64,000 nt of DNA from VRUE01 sp036403515 (GTDB lineage Bacteria > Actinomycetota > Thermoleophilia > Solirubrobacterales > 70-9), in contig DASWQV010000059.1 in the NCBI GenBank assembly GCA_036403515.1, positions 62,001 through 126,000 of the forward strand, given 5' to 3'. Made by a program: the position numbers and the translations under genes. The notes under the pieces are model-generated. The model searched no databases, was not told where the DNA came from, and saw only the letters and a list, made by a program, of their open reading frames with translations. How positions within the stretch are numbered: position 1 is the stretch's first letter; every line of letters starts with the position of its first letter. Shown in pieces: positions 32,409-41,405 of the stretch.

Positions 32409-34192
32409 GCGAGCAGGGCTCCCTTCCGCCTGGCGCGCGCTCGCTGCCGCATGTGCTCCGCGAGTACGCCCTGCTCGCCGACGGGGAGCGCGGCGTTCTC
32501 GTCGGCCCCCGCGGGGACTTCGGCTGGATGTGCTTTCCGCGCTGGCACGACGATGCCGTCTTCTGCTCGCTGCTCGGCGGTGAGAGCAGTTACGCGATAA
32601 CTCCCCGCGGGCGCTTCGTCTGGGGCGGCTACTACGAGCCGGGCAGCCTGATCTGGCGCAGCCGCTGGGTCACCGAGCAGGGCATCGTCGAGTCCCGCGA
32701 GGCCCTCGCGATGCCGGCCGACCCCGAGCAGGCGATCGTCCTGCGCCGGGTCGTCGCGCTCGATGGGCCCGCTCGGGTCGACGTCGTGTTGAGCGCGGGG
32801 GCGGGCTTCGACCGCCACGGCATGGCGGCCCTGAAGCGCGAGGACGACGCCTGGAGCGCGAGCCTGGGTGAGGCCGGGATGCTCTGGCTCGGCGCCGCCG
32901 ATGCCTCGCCGCGCCAGGGGTCGGTCAGGGGCAAGGCGCTCTATCTCCAGCTCGACCTCGAACCCGGGCAGCACCGCGACTTCGTCCTCGCGCTCTCCCG
33001 CAGCGGCCGCCCACAAGCGCCGCCGACCGCCCGGCAGCTGTGGCGAGCGACCGAGGAATCCTGGCGCAAACGGGTGCCTGAGCTCGATCGGACCCTCGGC
33101 TCCCACGACGCCCGCCACGCCTACGCGGTGATGGCGGGGCTGACCGCCGGCAGCGGCGGCATGGTCGCGGCGGCGACGACCTCGCTGCCCGAGCGCGCCG
33201 AGCGGGGCCGCAACTACGACTATCGCTACGCCTGGATCCGCGACCAGGCCTATGCCGGCCAGGCGGTCGCCGCCGCCGGCCCACACGACCTGCTCGACGA
33301 CGCGGTCGGCTTCGTCAGCGCTCGCCTGCTCTGCGATGGCTCGCGGCTCTGCCCCGCCTACACGGTCGGCGGTGAGCCGGTCCCTGCCGAACGCGAGCTG
33401 GGCTTGCCGGGCTATCCGGGCGGCCACGACATCGCCGGCAACTGGGTCCGCGAGCAGCTCCAGCTCGACGCCTTCGGCGAGGCGCTGCTGCTCTTCGCCG
33501 CCGCCGCCCGCCACGATCGTCTCGATGCCGACGGCTGGCGAGCCGCCGAGGCTGCGGTCGAGGCGATTCGCGCCCATCAAGCGGAGCCCGAGGCGGGGAT
33601 CTGGGAGCTCGAACCGAGGTGCTGGGCCCACAGCCGGCTCTGCTGCGCGGCGGGCCTGCGGGCGATCGCCGCTCACGCGCCGGGCCCCCGCCAGCCGGCG
33701 AGCTGGTCGTCGCTGGCGGACGCGCTGGTCGCCGATGCCTCGGCCACCTGCCTGCATCCGTCCGGACGCTGGCAGCGCGCCGCCGACGATCCGCGAGTCG
33801 ACGCGTCGCTGCTGCTCGCCGCCATCCGCGGCGCCGTCCCCGCCGGGGATCCACGCTCGCGGGCCACCCTCGACGCGGTCGAGGCGGAGCTGACCGAGGA
33901 CGGCTACTGCTACCGCTTCCAGGCGGACGAGCTGCCGCTCGGCGACGCCGAGGGCGCCTTCCTGCTCTGCGGCTTCTGGATGGCACTCGCCCACGCTCAG
34001 GCCGGCGACCGGACCCGCGCGGTGTCGTGGTTCGAGCGCAGCCGCGCCGCCTGCGGACCGCCCGGATTGCTCGCCGAGGAGTTCGACGTCCGCCAGCGGC
34101 AGCTGCGCGGAAACCTGCCGCAGGCCTTCGTCCACGCCCTGCTGCTCGAGTGCGCGGCCAGGCTCTACGACGACGATGAAGAGGCGCGGTGA
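32405..34192 (+). CDS. Glycoside hydrolase family 15 protein (glucoamylase/trehalase-like)
   Basis: A 595-residue GH15-type enzyme. An N-terminal beta-sandwich (about residues 1-215) with LLADGERGVLVGPRGDFGWM precedes the (alpha/alpha)6 barrel, which has the conserved GRNYDYRYAWIRDQAY segment and the catalytic acid region GIWELEPRCWAHSR. Relatives hydrolyse trehalose or alpha-glucans. No signal peptide, so cytoplasmic. The gene overlaps the SDR stop by four bases. Trehalose turnover fits with the stress theme nearby, but the substrate is inferred only. Confidence 0.85.
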   Translation: MSEQGSLPPGARSLPHVLREYALLADGERGVLVGPRGDFGWMCFPRWHDDAVFCSLLGGESSYAITPRGRFVWGGYYEPGSLIWRSRWVTEQGIVESREALAMPADPEQAIVLRRVVALDGPARVDVVLSAGAGFDRHGMAALKREDDAWSASLGEAGMLWLGAADASPRQGSVRGKALYLQLDLEPGQHRDFVLALSRSGRPQAPPTARQLWRATEESWRKRVPELDRTLGSHDARHAYAVMAGLTAGSGGMVAAATTSLPERAERGRNYDYRYAWIRDQAYAGQAVAAAGPHDLLDDAVGFVSARLLCDGSRLCPAYTVGGEPVPAERELGLPGYPGGHDIAGNWVREQLQLDAFGEALLLFAAAARHDRLDADGWRAAEAAVEAIRAHQAEPEAGIWELEPRCWAHSRLCCAAGLRAIAAHAPGPRQPASWSSLADALVADASATCLHPSGRWQRAADDPRVDASLLLAAIRGAVPAGDPRSRATLDAVEAELTEDGYCYRFQADELPLGDAEGAFLLCGFWMALAHAQAGDRTRAVSWFERSRAACGPPGLLAEEFDVRQRQLRGNLPQAFVHALLLECAARLYDDDEEAR

Positions 34193-34293
34193 CGGTACGA
34201 CGAAGAAGGAGAGGGGCGGGGACGCGAGCGGTGGCGAGGGCCGGGGAGCCCACGACGGTTTCGCGCGGCTCCCGGCCGGGAAACGGCTGAGCG

Positions 34294-35259
34294 ATGGCCT
34301 CGACGGCGCAGATCGGATACTCGCTCTCCTGCGAGGAGCACGACGGGCCGAGCCTGGTCCGCCAGGCGGCGCGGGCCGAGCGGGCGGGATTCAGCTTTGC
34401 CGGGATCTCCGACCACTTCCATCCCTGGATCGACAGGCAGGGAGAGAGCCCGTTCGTCTGGGGCGTGCTCGGCGCGATCGCTCAGGCCACCGAGCGGCTC
34501 GAGCTGATCACCGGCGTGACCTGTCCGACGACCCGAATCCACCCGGCGATCGTCGCCCAGGCCGCGGCGACGGCCGCGGCGCTGATGCCCGGCCGCTTCT
34601 CGCTCGGCGTCGGCGCCGGGGAGAACCTCAACGAGCACATCCTCGGCGAGCGCTGGCCGCCGATAGTCGAGCGCCAGCAACGGCTCGAGGAGGCGATCGA
34701 GGTGATCCGCGAGCTTTGGCGGGGCGAGCTGACCAGCCACCGGGGCGACCACTACCTGGTCGAGAACGCCCGCCTGTACTCGCTGCCCGAGGAGCTGCCG
34801 CCGCTGCTGGTCGCGGTCGCGGGGGAGAGCTCGGTCGATCTCGCCGCGCGGGTCGGCGACGGGATCATCGGGACCGCCCCGGTCGCCGAGTCGGTCGAGC
34901 GCTTCCGCGAGGGCGCCGGCGCCGAGAAGCCGGCCTACGGGCAGCTGCATGTCTGCTGGGCCGCCGAGGAGGCCGAGGCGCGCCGCACCGCGCTGGAGTG
35001 GTGGCCCAACGGCGCGGTCAGCGGCAGCTACTTCCTCGAGCTGACGATGCCGACCCACTTCGAAGAAGCGGCCGAGCTGGTCGGCGAGGAGGAGATCGCC
35101 GAGAGCATCGTCTGCGGTCCCGACCCCGAGCGCCACCTCGCCGCGATCCGCGAGTACGTCGAGGCCGGCTACGACCACGTCTACGTCCACCAGGTCGGGC
35201 CCGATCAGGACGGCTTCTTCGACTTCTACGAGCGCGAGGTCCTGCCGGCGCTGCAGTGA
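34294..35259 (+). CDS. LLM-class F420-dependent oxidoreductase
   Basis: A 321-residue luciferase-like monooxygenase-fold protein of the group that includes F420-dependent glucose-6-phosphate dehydrogenase-like enzymes. The signature elements are ISDHFHPWIDRQGESPFVWG, ITGVTCPTTRIHPAIVAQAAAT, FSLGVGAGENLNEHILG and YVHQVGPDQDGFFDFYE. These proteins use deazaflavin F420 to reduce or oxidise sugars or aldehydes, consistent with an actinobacterium. It stands alone between the GH15 gene and the convergent Crp-like gene. Confidence 0.85.
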   Translation: MASTAQIGYSLSCEEHDGPSLVRQAARAERAGFSFAGISDHFHPWIDRQGESPFVWGVLGAIAQATERLELITGVTCPTTRIHPAIVAQAAATAAALMPGRFSLGVGAGENLNEHILGERWPPIVERQQRLEEAIEVIRELWRGELTSHRGDHYLVENARLYSLPEELPPLLVAVAGESSVDLAARVGDGIIGTAPVAESVERFREGAGAEKPAYGQLHVCWAAEEAEARRTALEWWPNGAVSGSYFLELTMPTHFEEAAELVGEEEIAESIVCGPDPERHLAAIREYVEAGYDHVYVHQVGPDQDGFFDFYEREVLPALQ

Positions 35260-35292
35260 CGTCGCGGCGGCGCCGCGTCCTGCGGGCGGGCG

Positions 35293-35916
35293 CTACGCAG
35301 CCGTCGCGATCGCGGGCGGCTCGCCGCGCAGGATCCAGTGGCCGGGCTCGAGGGTGACCAGCTGGCCGCTGTCGCGGAGGCTGCCGAGCGCCTGGCTGAC
35401 GGTCGGGCGGCGGGTGCCGACCATCTCGGCGAGGACCGCCTGGGGGACGTGGACTTCGACCTCGACGCCGCCCGGCACGAGCGAGCCCCAGCGCTCGGCG
35501 AAGGTCCAGAGCAGCGCCCGCAGCCGCTCTTCTACCCCGACGATGCTCATGATCGCCGACTGCAGGCCAAGCGCCCGCGAGCGGTCGATCGCCCGTGCCG
35601 CGATCGCCGCCGTCGCCGTTTGAGACCGGCTCAGCGGCGAGCCAGGACGCAGGTCGAGGACGCGGAGCCGGGCCCGGTCGACGACCTCCAGCTCTGAGCA
35701 GGAGAAGGAGACGCAGTCCTCCCGCCAGGGGAAGAGCACGTCGTCGATCCCGAGCAGCTCGGCGCTCCGCCCTCCGTAGAGGATCACCCGGCGCAGCAGC
35801 GTCCCGGAGACGATCTGAAAGCCGACCTCGTCGCTGCCGCCAACCGGCAGCTTCCACGGCCCCGGCTCGAGCTCGACCTCGGGAAGCCCCTCGGGAATGT
35901 CGTCGCTCCTGCTCAT
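35293..35916 (-). CDS. Crp/Fnr-type transcriptional regulator
   Basis: A 207-residue regulator. Residues about 20-100 form a cupin-like cyclic-nucleotide-binding fold (VGFQIVSGTLLRRVILYGG), a long dimerisation helix follows (residues 115-150), and the C-terminal HTH is VHVPQAVLAEMVGTRRPTVSQALGSLRD. The usual cAMP residues (RxSE-type) and an Fnr four-cysteine set are both absent, so the signal is unknown. It is divergent from fdhA, with 162 bases between starts, and is the obvious candidate regulator of the formate dehydrogenase operon. Confidence 0.85.
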   Translation of the reverse strand: MSRSDDIPEGLPEVELEPGPWKLPVGGSDEVGFQIVSGTLLRRVILYGGRSAELLGIDDVLFPWREDCVSFSCSELEVVDRARLRVLDLRPGSPLSRSQTATAAIAARAIDRSRALGLQSAIMSIVGVEERLRALLWTFAERWGSLVPGGVEVEVHVPQAVLAEMVGTRRPTVSQALGSLRDSGQLVTLEPGHWILRGEPPAIATAA

Positions 35917-35945
35917 CTCCAGCGGACGGTTGCGCCCCTCAGCTG

Positions 35946-35958
35946 GTTCCCAGGGAAC
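35946..35958. promoter_or_regulatory. Palindrome GTTCCC-A-GGGAAC between the Crp-like gene and fdhA
   Basis: A perfect 6-1-6 inverted repeat lies 29 bases upstream of the Crp-like start and 120 bases upstream of fdhA. Its place suggests an operator for the divergent regulator, though it does not match the classic Crp or Fnr sites. Confidence 0.35.
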
Positions 35959-36044
35959 TGATGGCCAAAACTCTTCTAGCTCGGCTGAGCTGTCAGCTGC
36001 ATGACCCACCGCGCACGGTCGACGCCTCGCTCGAGCTTCGCGCC

Positions 36045-36069
36045 GTTTCGGGCGCGGCGGGACGGGTAA
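36045..36069 (+). promoter_or_regulatory. Leaderless GGGTAN-type promoter of fdhA
   Basis: GTTT (36045-36048), 15-base spacer, GGGTAA (36064-36069), then 9 bases to the ATG at 36079. Same boxes and start distance as at the GCS2, fdhD and cox-qcr starts. Confidence 0.5.
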
Positions 36070-36078
36070 GGCGCTGAC

Positions 36079-39000
36079 ATGAGGCTGCCACCTCTGCTCC
36101 GCCAGCTGCGCGAGGACCCCACGGCGAGGGGCAAGGCCGCGCAGTCGCATCGCTCGCAGACGCTGCGGCCGCGGACGGCGGAGGCCGACTCGATGGTCAG
36201 GTCGATCTGCCCCTACTGCGCGGTCGGCTGCGGCCAGCGGGTCTGGACCAAGGACGGCAGGGTGACCCAGATCGAGGGAGACCCCGAGAGCCCGATCTCG
36301 CGCGGGCGGCTCTGTCCCAAGGGCGCCGCCTCCGAGCAGCTGGTCAACTCGCCGACCCGGCTGCAGAAGGTGAAATACCGCCGGCCCCACGCCACCGAGT
36401 GGGAGGAGCTCGACCTCGAGCAGGCGATGGAGATGATCGCCGAGCGTGCGATCGCTTCGCGCGAGGTCGGCTGGCAGTCCGAGCGCGACGGCGAACGCCT
36501 CAACCGCACCCTCGGCTTCGCCCACCTCGGCGGCGCCACGCTCGACAACGAGGAGAACTACCTGATCAAGAAGTTCTTCACGGCGATGGGCGCCGTGCAG
36601 ATCGAGAACCAGGCCCGCATATGACACTCCTCCACCGTCCCCAGTTTGGGGACATCGTTCGGTAGGGGCGGCGCGACGACTTTCCAGCAGGATCTGCAGA
36701 ACGCCGACTGCATAGTGATCATGGGCTCGAACATGGCCGAGTGCCACCCGGTCGGTTTCCAGTGGGTGATCGAGGCCAGGGAACGCGGCGCCAAGGTAAT
36801 TCACGTCGACCCGCGCTTTACCCGGACCAGCGCCCTCGCCGACCTGCACGTGCCGCTGCGGGCCGGCAGCGACATCGCCTTCCTCGGCGGCATCGTCAAC
36901 TACATCCTCGAGAACGGCCGCGAGTTCCGCGAGTACGTGCAGGCCTACACCAACGCCCGCACGATCATCAGCGAGGACTTCCGCGACACCGAGGACCTCG
37001 ACGGGGTCTTCTCCGGGCTGGATGCTGAAAAGGGGACCTACGAACGCGAATCCTGGCAGTACAAGGGCATGGAGGCGGCGGCCTCGGCCGGCGAACGTGA
37101 CATGGGCCAGGCCGAAGGCGAGCAGGCCCACGGCGCCCACGGCGGCGAACTGCACCACGGCGAGCCGCCCGAGGAGGACGAGACCCTGGAGGACCCGCGC
37201 TGCGTCTTCCAGCTGCTCAAGCGCCACTACAGCCGCTACACGCCGGAGATGGTCGAGCGCGTCTGCGGCGTGCCGAAGCAGACCTTCCTCGAGGTCGCCG
37301 AGGCGCTCTGCGAGAACTCCGGCCGCGAGCGGACCAGCGCCTTCGCCTACGCGGTCGGCTGGACCCAGCACTCGGTCGGCGTCCAGTACATCCGCACGGC
37401 GGCGATCGTGCAGCTTCTGCTCGGCAACATCGGCCGCCCCGGCGGCGGCATCCTCGCCCTGCGCGGTCATGCCTCGATCCAGGGCTCGACCGACATCCCG
37501 ACCCTCTTCAACATCCTCCCCGGCTACCTGCCGATGCCCCACGCCCACAAGGAAACCGGCCTCGACCAGTACGTCGAACGAAACGCCCCGCCGACAGGCT
37601 TCTGGGGCAACACAAAGTCCTACATGGTCAGCCTGCTGAAGGCCTGGTGGGGACCGGCCGCGACCTACGAGAACGACTTCTGCTTCGACCACCTGCCGCG
37701 GATCGACAAGGACCACTCGCACTACCGCACCGTCGCCGACATGGCCGACAACAAGCTCGAGGGCTACTTCGTGATGGGCGAGAACCCGGCGGTCGGCTCG
37801 GCCAACGCGAAGCTGCAGCGCAGCGCCCTGGCAAAGCTGAAATGGCTCGTCGTCCGCGACTTCTCGGAAATCGAGACGGCGTCGTTCTGGCGCGACTCGC
37901 CCGAGACCGAGAGCGGCGAGCTGAAGACGGAGGAGATCGGCACCGAGGTCTTCCTGATGCCGGCCGCCTCCCACACCGAGAAGGACGGCAGCTTCACCAA
38001 CACCCAGCGGCTGCTGCAGTGGCACCACAAAGCGGTCGAGCCGCAGGGCGACTGCCGCTCGGAGCTCTGGTTCATGTACCACCTTGGCCGCCGCGTCCGC
38101 GAGAAGCTGGCGGGGTCCGGCGACCCCAAGGACCGGGCGATCCTCGACCTCACCTGGGACTACCCGACGATCGGGCCGAGCGAAGAGCCCGACGCGGAGG
38201 CGGTTCTCGCCGAGATCGGCGGCTTCGACGCCGAGCGCGCGCCGCTCTCCGATTACCTGCCCCTGAAGGACGACGGCTCGACCACCTGCGGCTGCTGGAT
38301 CTACGCCGGCTGCTACGCCGACGGCGTCAACCAGCCGGCGCGGCGCAAGCCCGGCTCCGAGCAGAGCTGGGTGGCGCCGGAATGGGCCTGGGCCTGGCCG
38401 ATGAACCGGCGGATCATCTACAACCGCGCCTCCGCCGACCCCGAGGGCAAGCCGTGGTCCGAGCGCAAGCGCTACGTCTGGTGGGACTCCGAAGAAGAGA
38501 AATGGGTCGGCGAGGACGTCCCCGACTTCAGCCCAGACAAGCGCCCCGATTACATCCCGCCGGAGGAAGCGACGGCGCAGGAGGCGCTGCGCGGCGACGA
38601 GCCGTTCATCATGCAGGGCGACGGCCGGGCCTGGCTCTACGCGCCCAACGGGATCGTCGACGGCCCCTTCCCGACCCATTACGAGCCGCACGAGTCGCCC
38701 TTCTCGAACCCGCTCTACGGCCAGCAGTCCAACCCGGTGCGCGACCGCTACGACCGCCCCGACAACCCCTACAACCCGACCGCCTCCGAAGCGGGGGCCG
38801 AGGCGTACCCCTTCGTGGTGACGAGCTACCGGCTGACCGAGCATCACACCGCCGGCGCGATGACCCGGACCCTGCCGTACCTCGCCGAGCTGCAGCCGGA
38901 GATGTTCTGCGAGGTCAGCCCCGAGCTGGCCCGCGAGCGCGGCCTCGAGCATGGCGGCTGGGCGACGATCATCAGCTCGCGCTCGGCGATCGAGGCGCGG

Positions 39001-39264
39001 GTGCTGGTCACCGAGCGGATCAAGCCGCTGCAGGTCGACGGCCGCACCATGCACCAGGTCGGCCTTCCCTACCACTGGGGATACAGCGGCCTGAGCAGCG
39101 GCGACTCGGCCAACGACCTCTTCCCCTTCGCCCTCGATCCCAACGTCCATATCCAGGAGGTCAAGGCGGCGACCTGCGACATCCGGCCCGGGCGCCGCCC
39201 GCGCGGAGCCGATCTTCCACCCTTCGTCGCCGCCTATCCCCGCCGCCAGGAGGAGAACGGCTGA
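36079..39264 (+). CDS. fdhA: Selenocysteine-containing formate dehydrogenase, catalytic (alpha) subunit
   Basis: A 1061-residue molybdo- or tungsto-bis-MGD enzyme that oxidises formate to CO2. The N-terminal [4Fe-4S] ligands are C44, C47, C51 and C79 (CPYCAVGC, then GRLCPKG). UGA at 36622-36624 is codon 182 and falls exactly at the active-site selenocysteine, followed by the expected HSSTVPSLGTSFGRGG, so it is read as Sec, not stop. Later motifs IVIMGSNMAECHP and QYIRTAAIVQLLLGNIG are typical. No TAT signal is visible, unlike FdnG, so the active site probably faces the cytoplasm. Residues 335-372 form a His/Glu-rich insertion. The stop overlaps fdhB as TGATG. Confidence 0.95.
36622..36653 (+). 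promoter_or_regulatory. Selenocysteine UGA codon with SECIS-like hairpin
   Basis: The UGA is followed by a 12-base spacer and a 17-base hairpin, GTCCCC-AGTTT-GGGGAC (36637-36653), with G-U in the loop 20-21 bases after the codon. A hairpin at this distance with a GU loop is what SelB recognises in E. coli fdhF mRNA. The hairpin is coding (VPSLGT) and lies inside fdhA. Confidence 0.88.
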
Positions 39265-40178
39265 TGGCGGGGCACGAGATCGCGCTGCAGACGCCGAGCT
39301 GGCCGTCGAGCTACGGCGAGGAGGCCAAGCCGCGGGTCGGCTTCTTCACCGACACCTCGGTCTGCATCGGCTGCAAGGCCTGCGAGGTCGCCTGCAAGGA
39401 GTGGAACCAGGTGCCGCCCGACCCGCAGGGCTTCAGCGGCGAGAGCTACGACAACAGCGGCGAACTCGGCGCCGACCGCTGGCGCCACGTCGCCTTCATC
39501 GAACAGAAGCTGCCGGTCGGCGTCGAGGAGGCGGCGCCGGACTCCTTCGTCCAGGAGGCGGCGCGCCAGAGCCTGCTCGAGGAGGGGCTCGATCCGCACA
39601 CCGACGAGGACGGCTTCCGCTGGCTGATGAGCTCCGACGTCTGCAAGCACTGCACCGAGGCGGGCTGCCTCGACGCCTGCCCGACCGGCTCGATCTTCCG
39701 CACCGAGTTCGGCACCGTGGTCGTCCAGGAGGATATCTGCAATGGCTGCGGCTACTGCGTCGTCGCCTGCCCCTTCGGCGTCCTCGACCAGCGCGAGGAA
39801 GACGGCCGGGTCTGGAAGTGCACCCTCTGCTACGACCGCCTCAAGGACGACATGGAACCGGCCTGCGCCCAGGCCTGCCCGACTGACTCGATCCAGTTCG
39901 GCGAGCTCGACGAGCTGCGCGAGCGGGCCGCCAAGCGGGTCGAGACGCTTCATGAGCGCGGTCGCCCCGAGGCGCGGCTCTACGGCGACTCCGAGGACGA
40001 CGGGGTCGGCGGCTTCGGCGCCTTCTTCCTCCTGCTCGACGAGCCGGAGACCTACCGGCTGCCGCCCGATCCCGTCGTGCCCACCCGCCACGCCGGCGCA
40101 GCGTGGTCGGCCGCGGCGGTCGCCTCGGTGGCGCTGTTGGCCGGGATCGGCGCCGCCTTCGCCGGGAGCCGGCGATGA
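39264..40178 (+). CDS. fdhB: Formate dehydrogenase iron-sulfur (beta) subunit
   Basis: A 304-residue electron-transfer subunit with four [4Fe-4S] cluster motifs: CIGCKACEVACKEW (from C34), CKHCTEAGCLDACP, CNGCGYCVVACPFGV and CTLCYDRL with CAQACPTDS. Length and cluster order match FdnH/FdoH-type subunits. One hydrophobic helix near residues 276-300 ends in Arg-Arg and would anchor it in the membrane. It carries electrons from FdhA to the NrfD-type subunit. Coupled to both neighbours by short overlaps. Confidence 0.93.
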   Translation: MAGHEIALQTPSWPSSYGEEAKPRVGFFTDTSVCIGCKACEVACKEWNQVPPDPQGFSGESYDNSGELGADRWRHVAFIEQKLPVGVEEAAPDSFVQEAARQSLLEEGLDPHTDEDGFRWLMSSDVCKHCTEAGCLDACPTGSIFRTEFGTVVVQEDICNGCGYCVVACPFGVLDQREEDGRVWKCTLCYDRLKDDMEPACAQACPTDSIQFGELDELRERAAKRVETLHERGRPEARLYGDSEDDGVGGFGAFFLLLDEPETYRLPPDPVVPTRHAGAAWSAAAVASVALLAGIGAAFAGSRR

Positions 40179-41272
40179 AGGAGGGAGCAGGCGATTGGCC
40201 TCCGGCCGGGGACGGCGAGGCGCGCGGCGACGTCGAGCGCTCGGTCAGCGACGGCGCCACCTACGTCCACGGCGGCCATGGCGAGCCGGCAGGGAGCCCG
40301 AGCCAGGCGACGCCCAGCGGCGTGGGACGTGGGCGCCGCGGCTCTCGCGGCGGCGCCGAAGAGCGGATGGTTGGGCGCGAGCAGCCGACCACCTACTACG
40401 GGCGGCCGATCGTCAAGCCGCCGGTCTGGAAGCCGGAGATCCCCTTCTACTTCTTCAGCGGCGGCCTCGCCGGCGCCTCCGCGGTGCTGGCGGCGGGCGC
40501 CACCTTCGCGGGGCGCCCGGTCCTCGCCCGCCGCGCCTGGGCCGGCGCCTTCGCCGGCGTCACCGTCAGCCCCGTGCTGCTGATCAAGGACCTCGGCAAG
40601 CCCTCGCGCTTCATCAACATGCTGCGCGTCTTCAAGCCGACCTCGCCGATGAACTTGGGCGCCTGGCTGCTCGCCGCCAACGGCGGCGCGACGACTCTCT
40701 GCGCCGGGCTCAACCTGCTGCGCCCGGGGCGGCGCGGCGGCGCCCCGGAGCTGGCGGCGGCGGCGCTCGGCGCCCCGCTCGCCACCTATACCGCCGTGCT
40801 GGTCTCCAACAGCGCCATCCCGGCCTGGTCGGAGGCCCGCTGGGAGCTGCCGCTCGTCTTTGCCGCCAGCGCCAGCGCCAGCGCGGCCGGCGCGGCGGCG
40901 ATCACCGTGCCGACCGTCGAGGCCGGCCCGGCGCGGCGGCTGGGAATCGCTGCCGCGATCGCCGAGGAGGCGGCGACGGTGATCATGCACAGGCGCCTCG
41001 GCGCGCTCGCCAGCTCCTACGAGGAGGGCCCGGCAGGCCGCTTTGGCAAGGCGGCGCGGGCGCTGACCCTGAGCGGCGCGCTGGCCCTTGGCGCGGCGGG
41101 CGAGGGACGGCTGTCCCCGGTTTCCAGTCGCCGGGGCGGCCGGCGGATGCTCTCGGCCGCTGGCGGCGCCCTCCTCCTCGCCGGCGCGGTCTGCAAGCGC
41201 TGGTCGGTCTTCAAGGCCGGCTTCCACTCGGCCGAAGACCCGGCGCAGACCGTGAACACCCAGCGCGCTTAA
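40175..41272 (+). CDS. NrfD/PsrC-type quinone-interacting membrane subunit
   Basis: A 365-residue protein. About 80 soluble N-terminal residues end at YYGRPIVKPPVWKPEIPFYF, the segment that precedes the first helix of NrfD-type subunits. About eight membrane helices follow, with the conserved LLIKDLGKPSRFINMLRVF and SPMNLGAWLL motifs. These subunits have no haem and pass electrons to menaquinone. It replaces the cytochrome b556 subunit of FdnGHI, so this complex is a hybrid of FdnGH-like and NrfD-like parts. ATG 40175 overlaps the fdhB stop. Confidence 0.88.
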   Translation: MKEGAGDWPPAGDGEARGDVERSVSDGATYVHGGHGEPAGSPSQATPSGVGRGRRGSRGGAEERMVGREQPTTYYGRPIVKPPVWKPEIPFYFFSGGLAGASAVLAAGATFAGRPVLARRAWAGAFAGVTVSPVLLIKDLGKPSRFINMLRVFKPTSPMNLGAWLLAANGGATTLCAGLNLLRPGRRGGAPELAAAALGAPLATYTAVLVSNSAIPAWSEARWELPLVFAASASASAAGAAAITVPTVEAGPARRLGIAAAIAEEAATVIMHRRLGALASSYEEGPAGRFGKAARALTLSGALALGAAGEGRLSPVSSRRGGRRMLSAAGGALLLAGAVCKRWSVFKAGFHSAEDPAQTVNTQRA

Positions 41273-41346
41273 TCGCCCGGCCTCCCACATCCCATTCCTC
41301 CGTCTCCCGATCCGTCCCTCCACCTCGCACATCCGATCCCCACCAC

Positions 41347-41394
41347 GCGCATCCGACTTTGACCACAGCCTGGTTGGGTCAAAGTCGGATGCGC
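41347..41394. terminator. Long perfect hairpin between convergent fdh and cox-qcr operons
   Basis: Arms GCGCATCCGACTTTGACC (41347-41364) and its exact complement (41377-41394) form an 18-bp stem with a 12-base loop. It lies between the NrfD-type and qcrB stops and should terminate both operons. Confidence 0.8.
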
Positions 41395-41405
41395 CGAGCG
41401 GTGGA

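Noticed and set aside
36622..36624. UGA in fdhA as a true stop or nonsense mutation
   Set aside because: It falls at the known selenocysteine position, the frame continues with family-specific residues, and all Sec genes with tRNA-Sec are present within the same island.
35917..39150. Very long open frame on the minus strand opposite fdhA
   Set aside because: It is a by-product of high GC content; it has no family motifs, and the plus strand has full FdhA homology. Only its last 207 codons (the Crp-like gene) are real.
40175..41272. FdnI-type cytochrome b556 subunit
   Set aside because: No haem-ligand histidine pattern; the segments match NrfD/PsrC instead.
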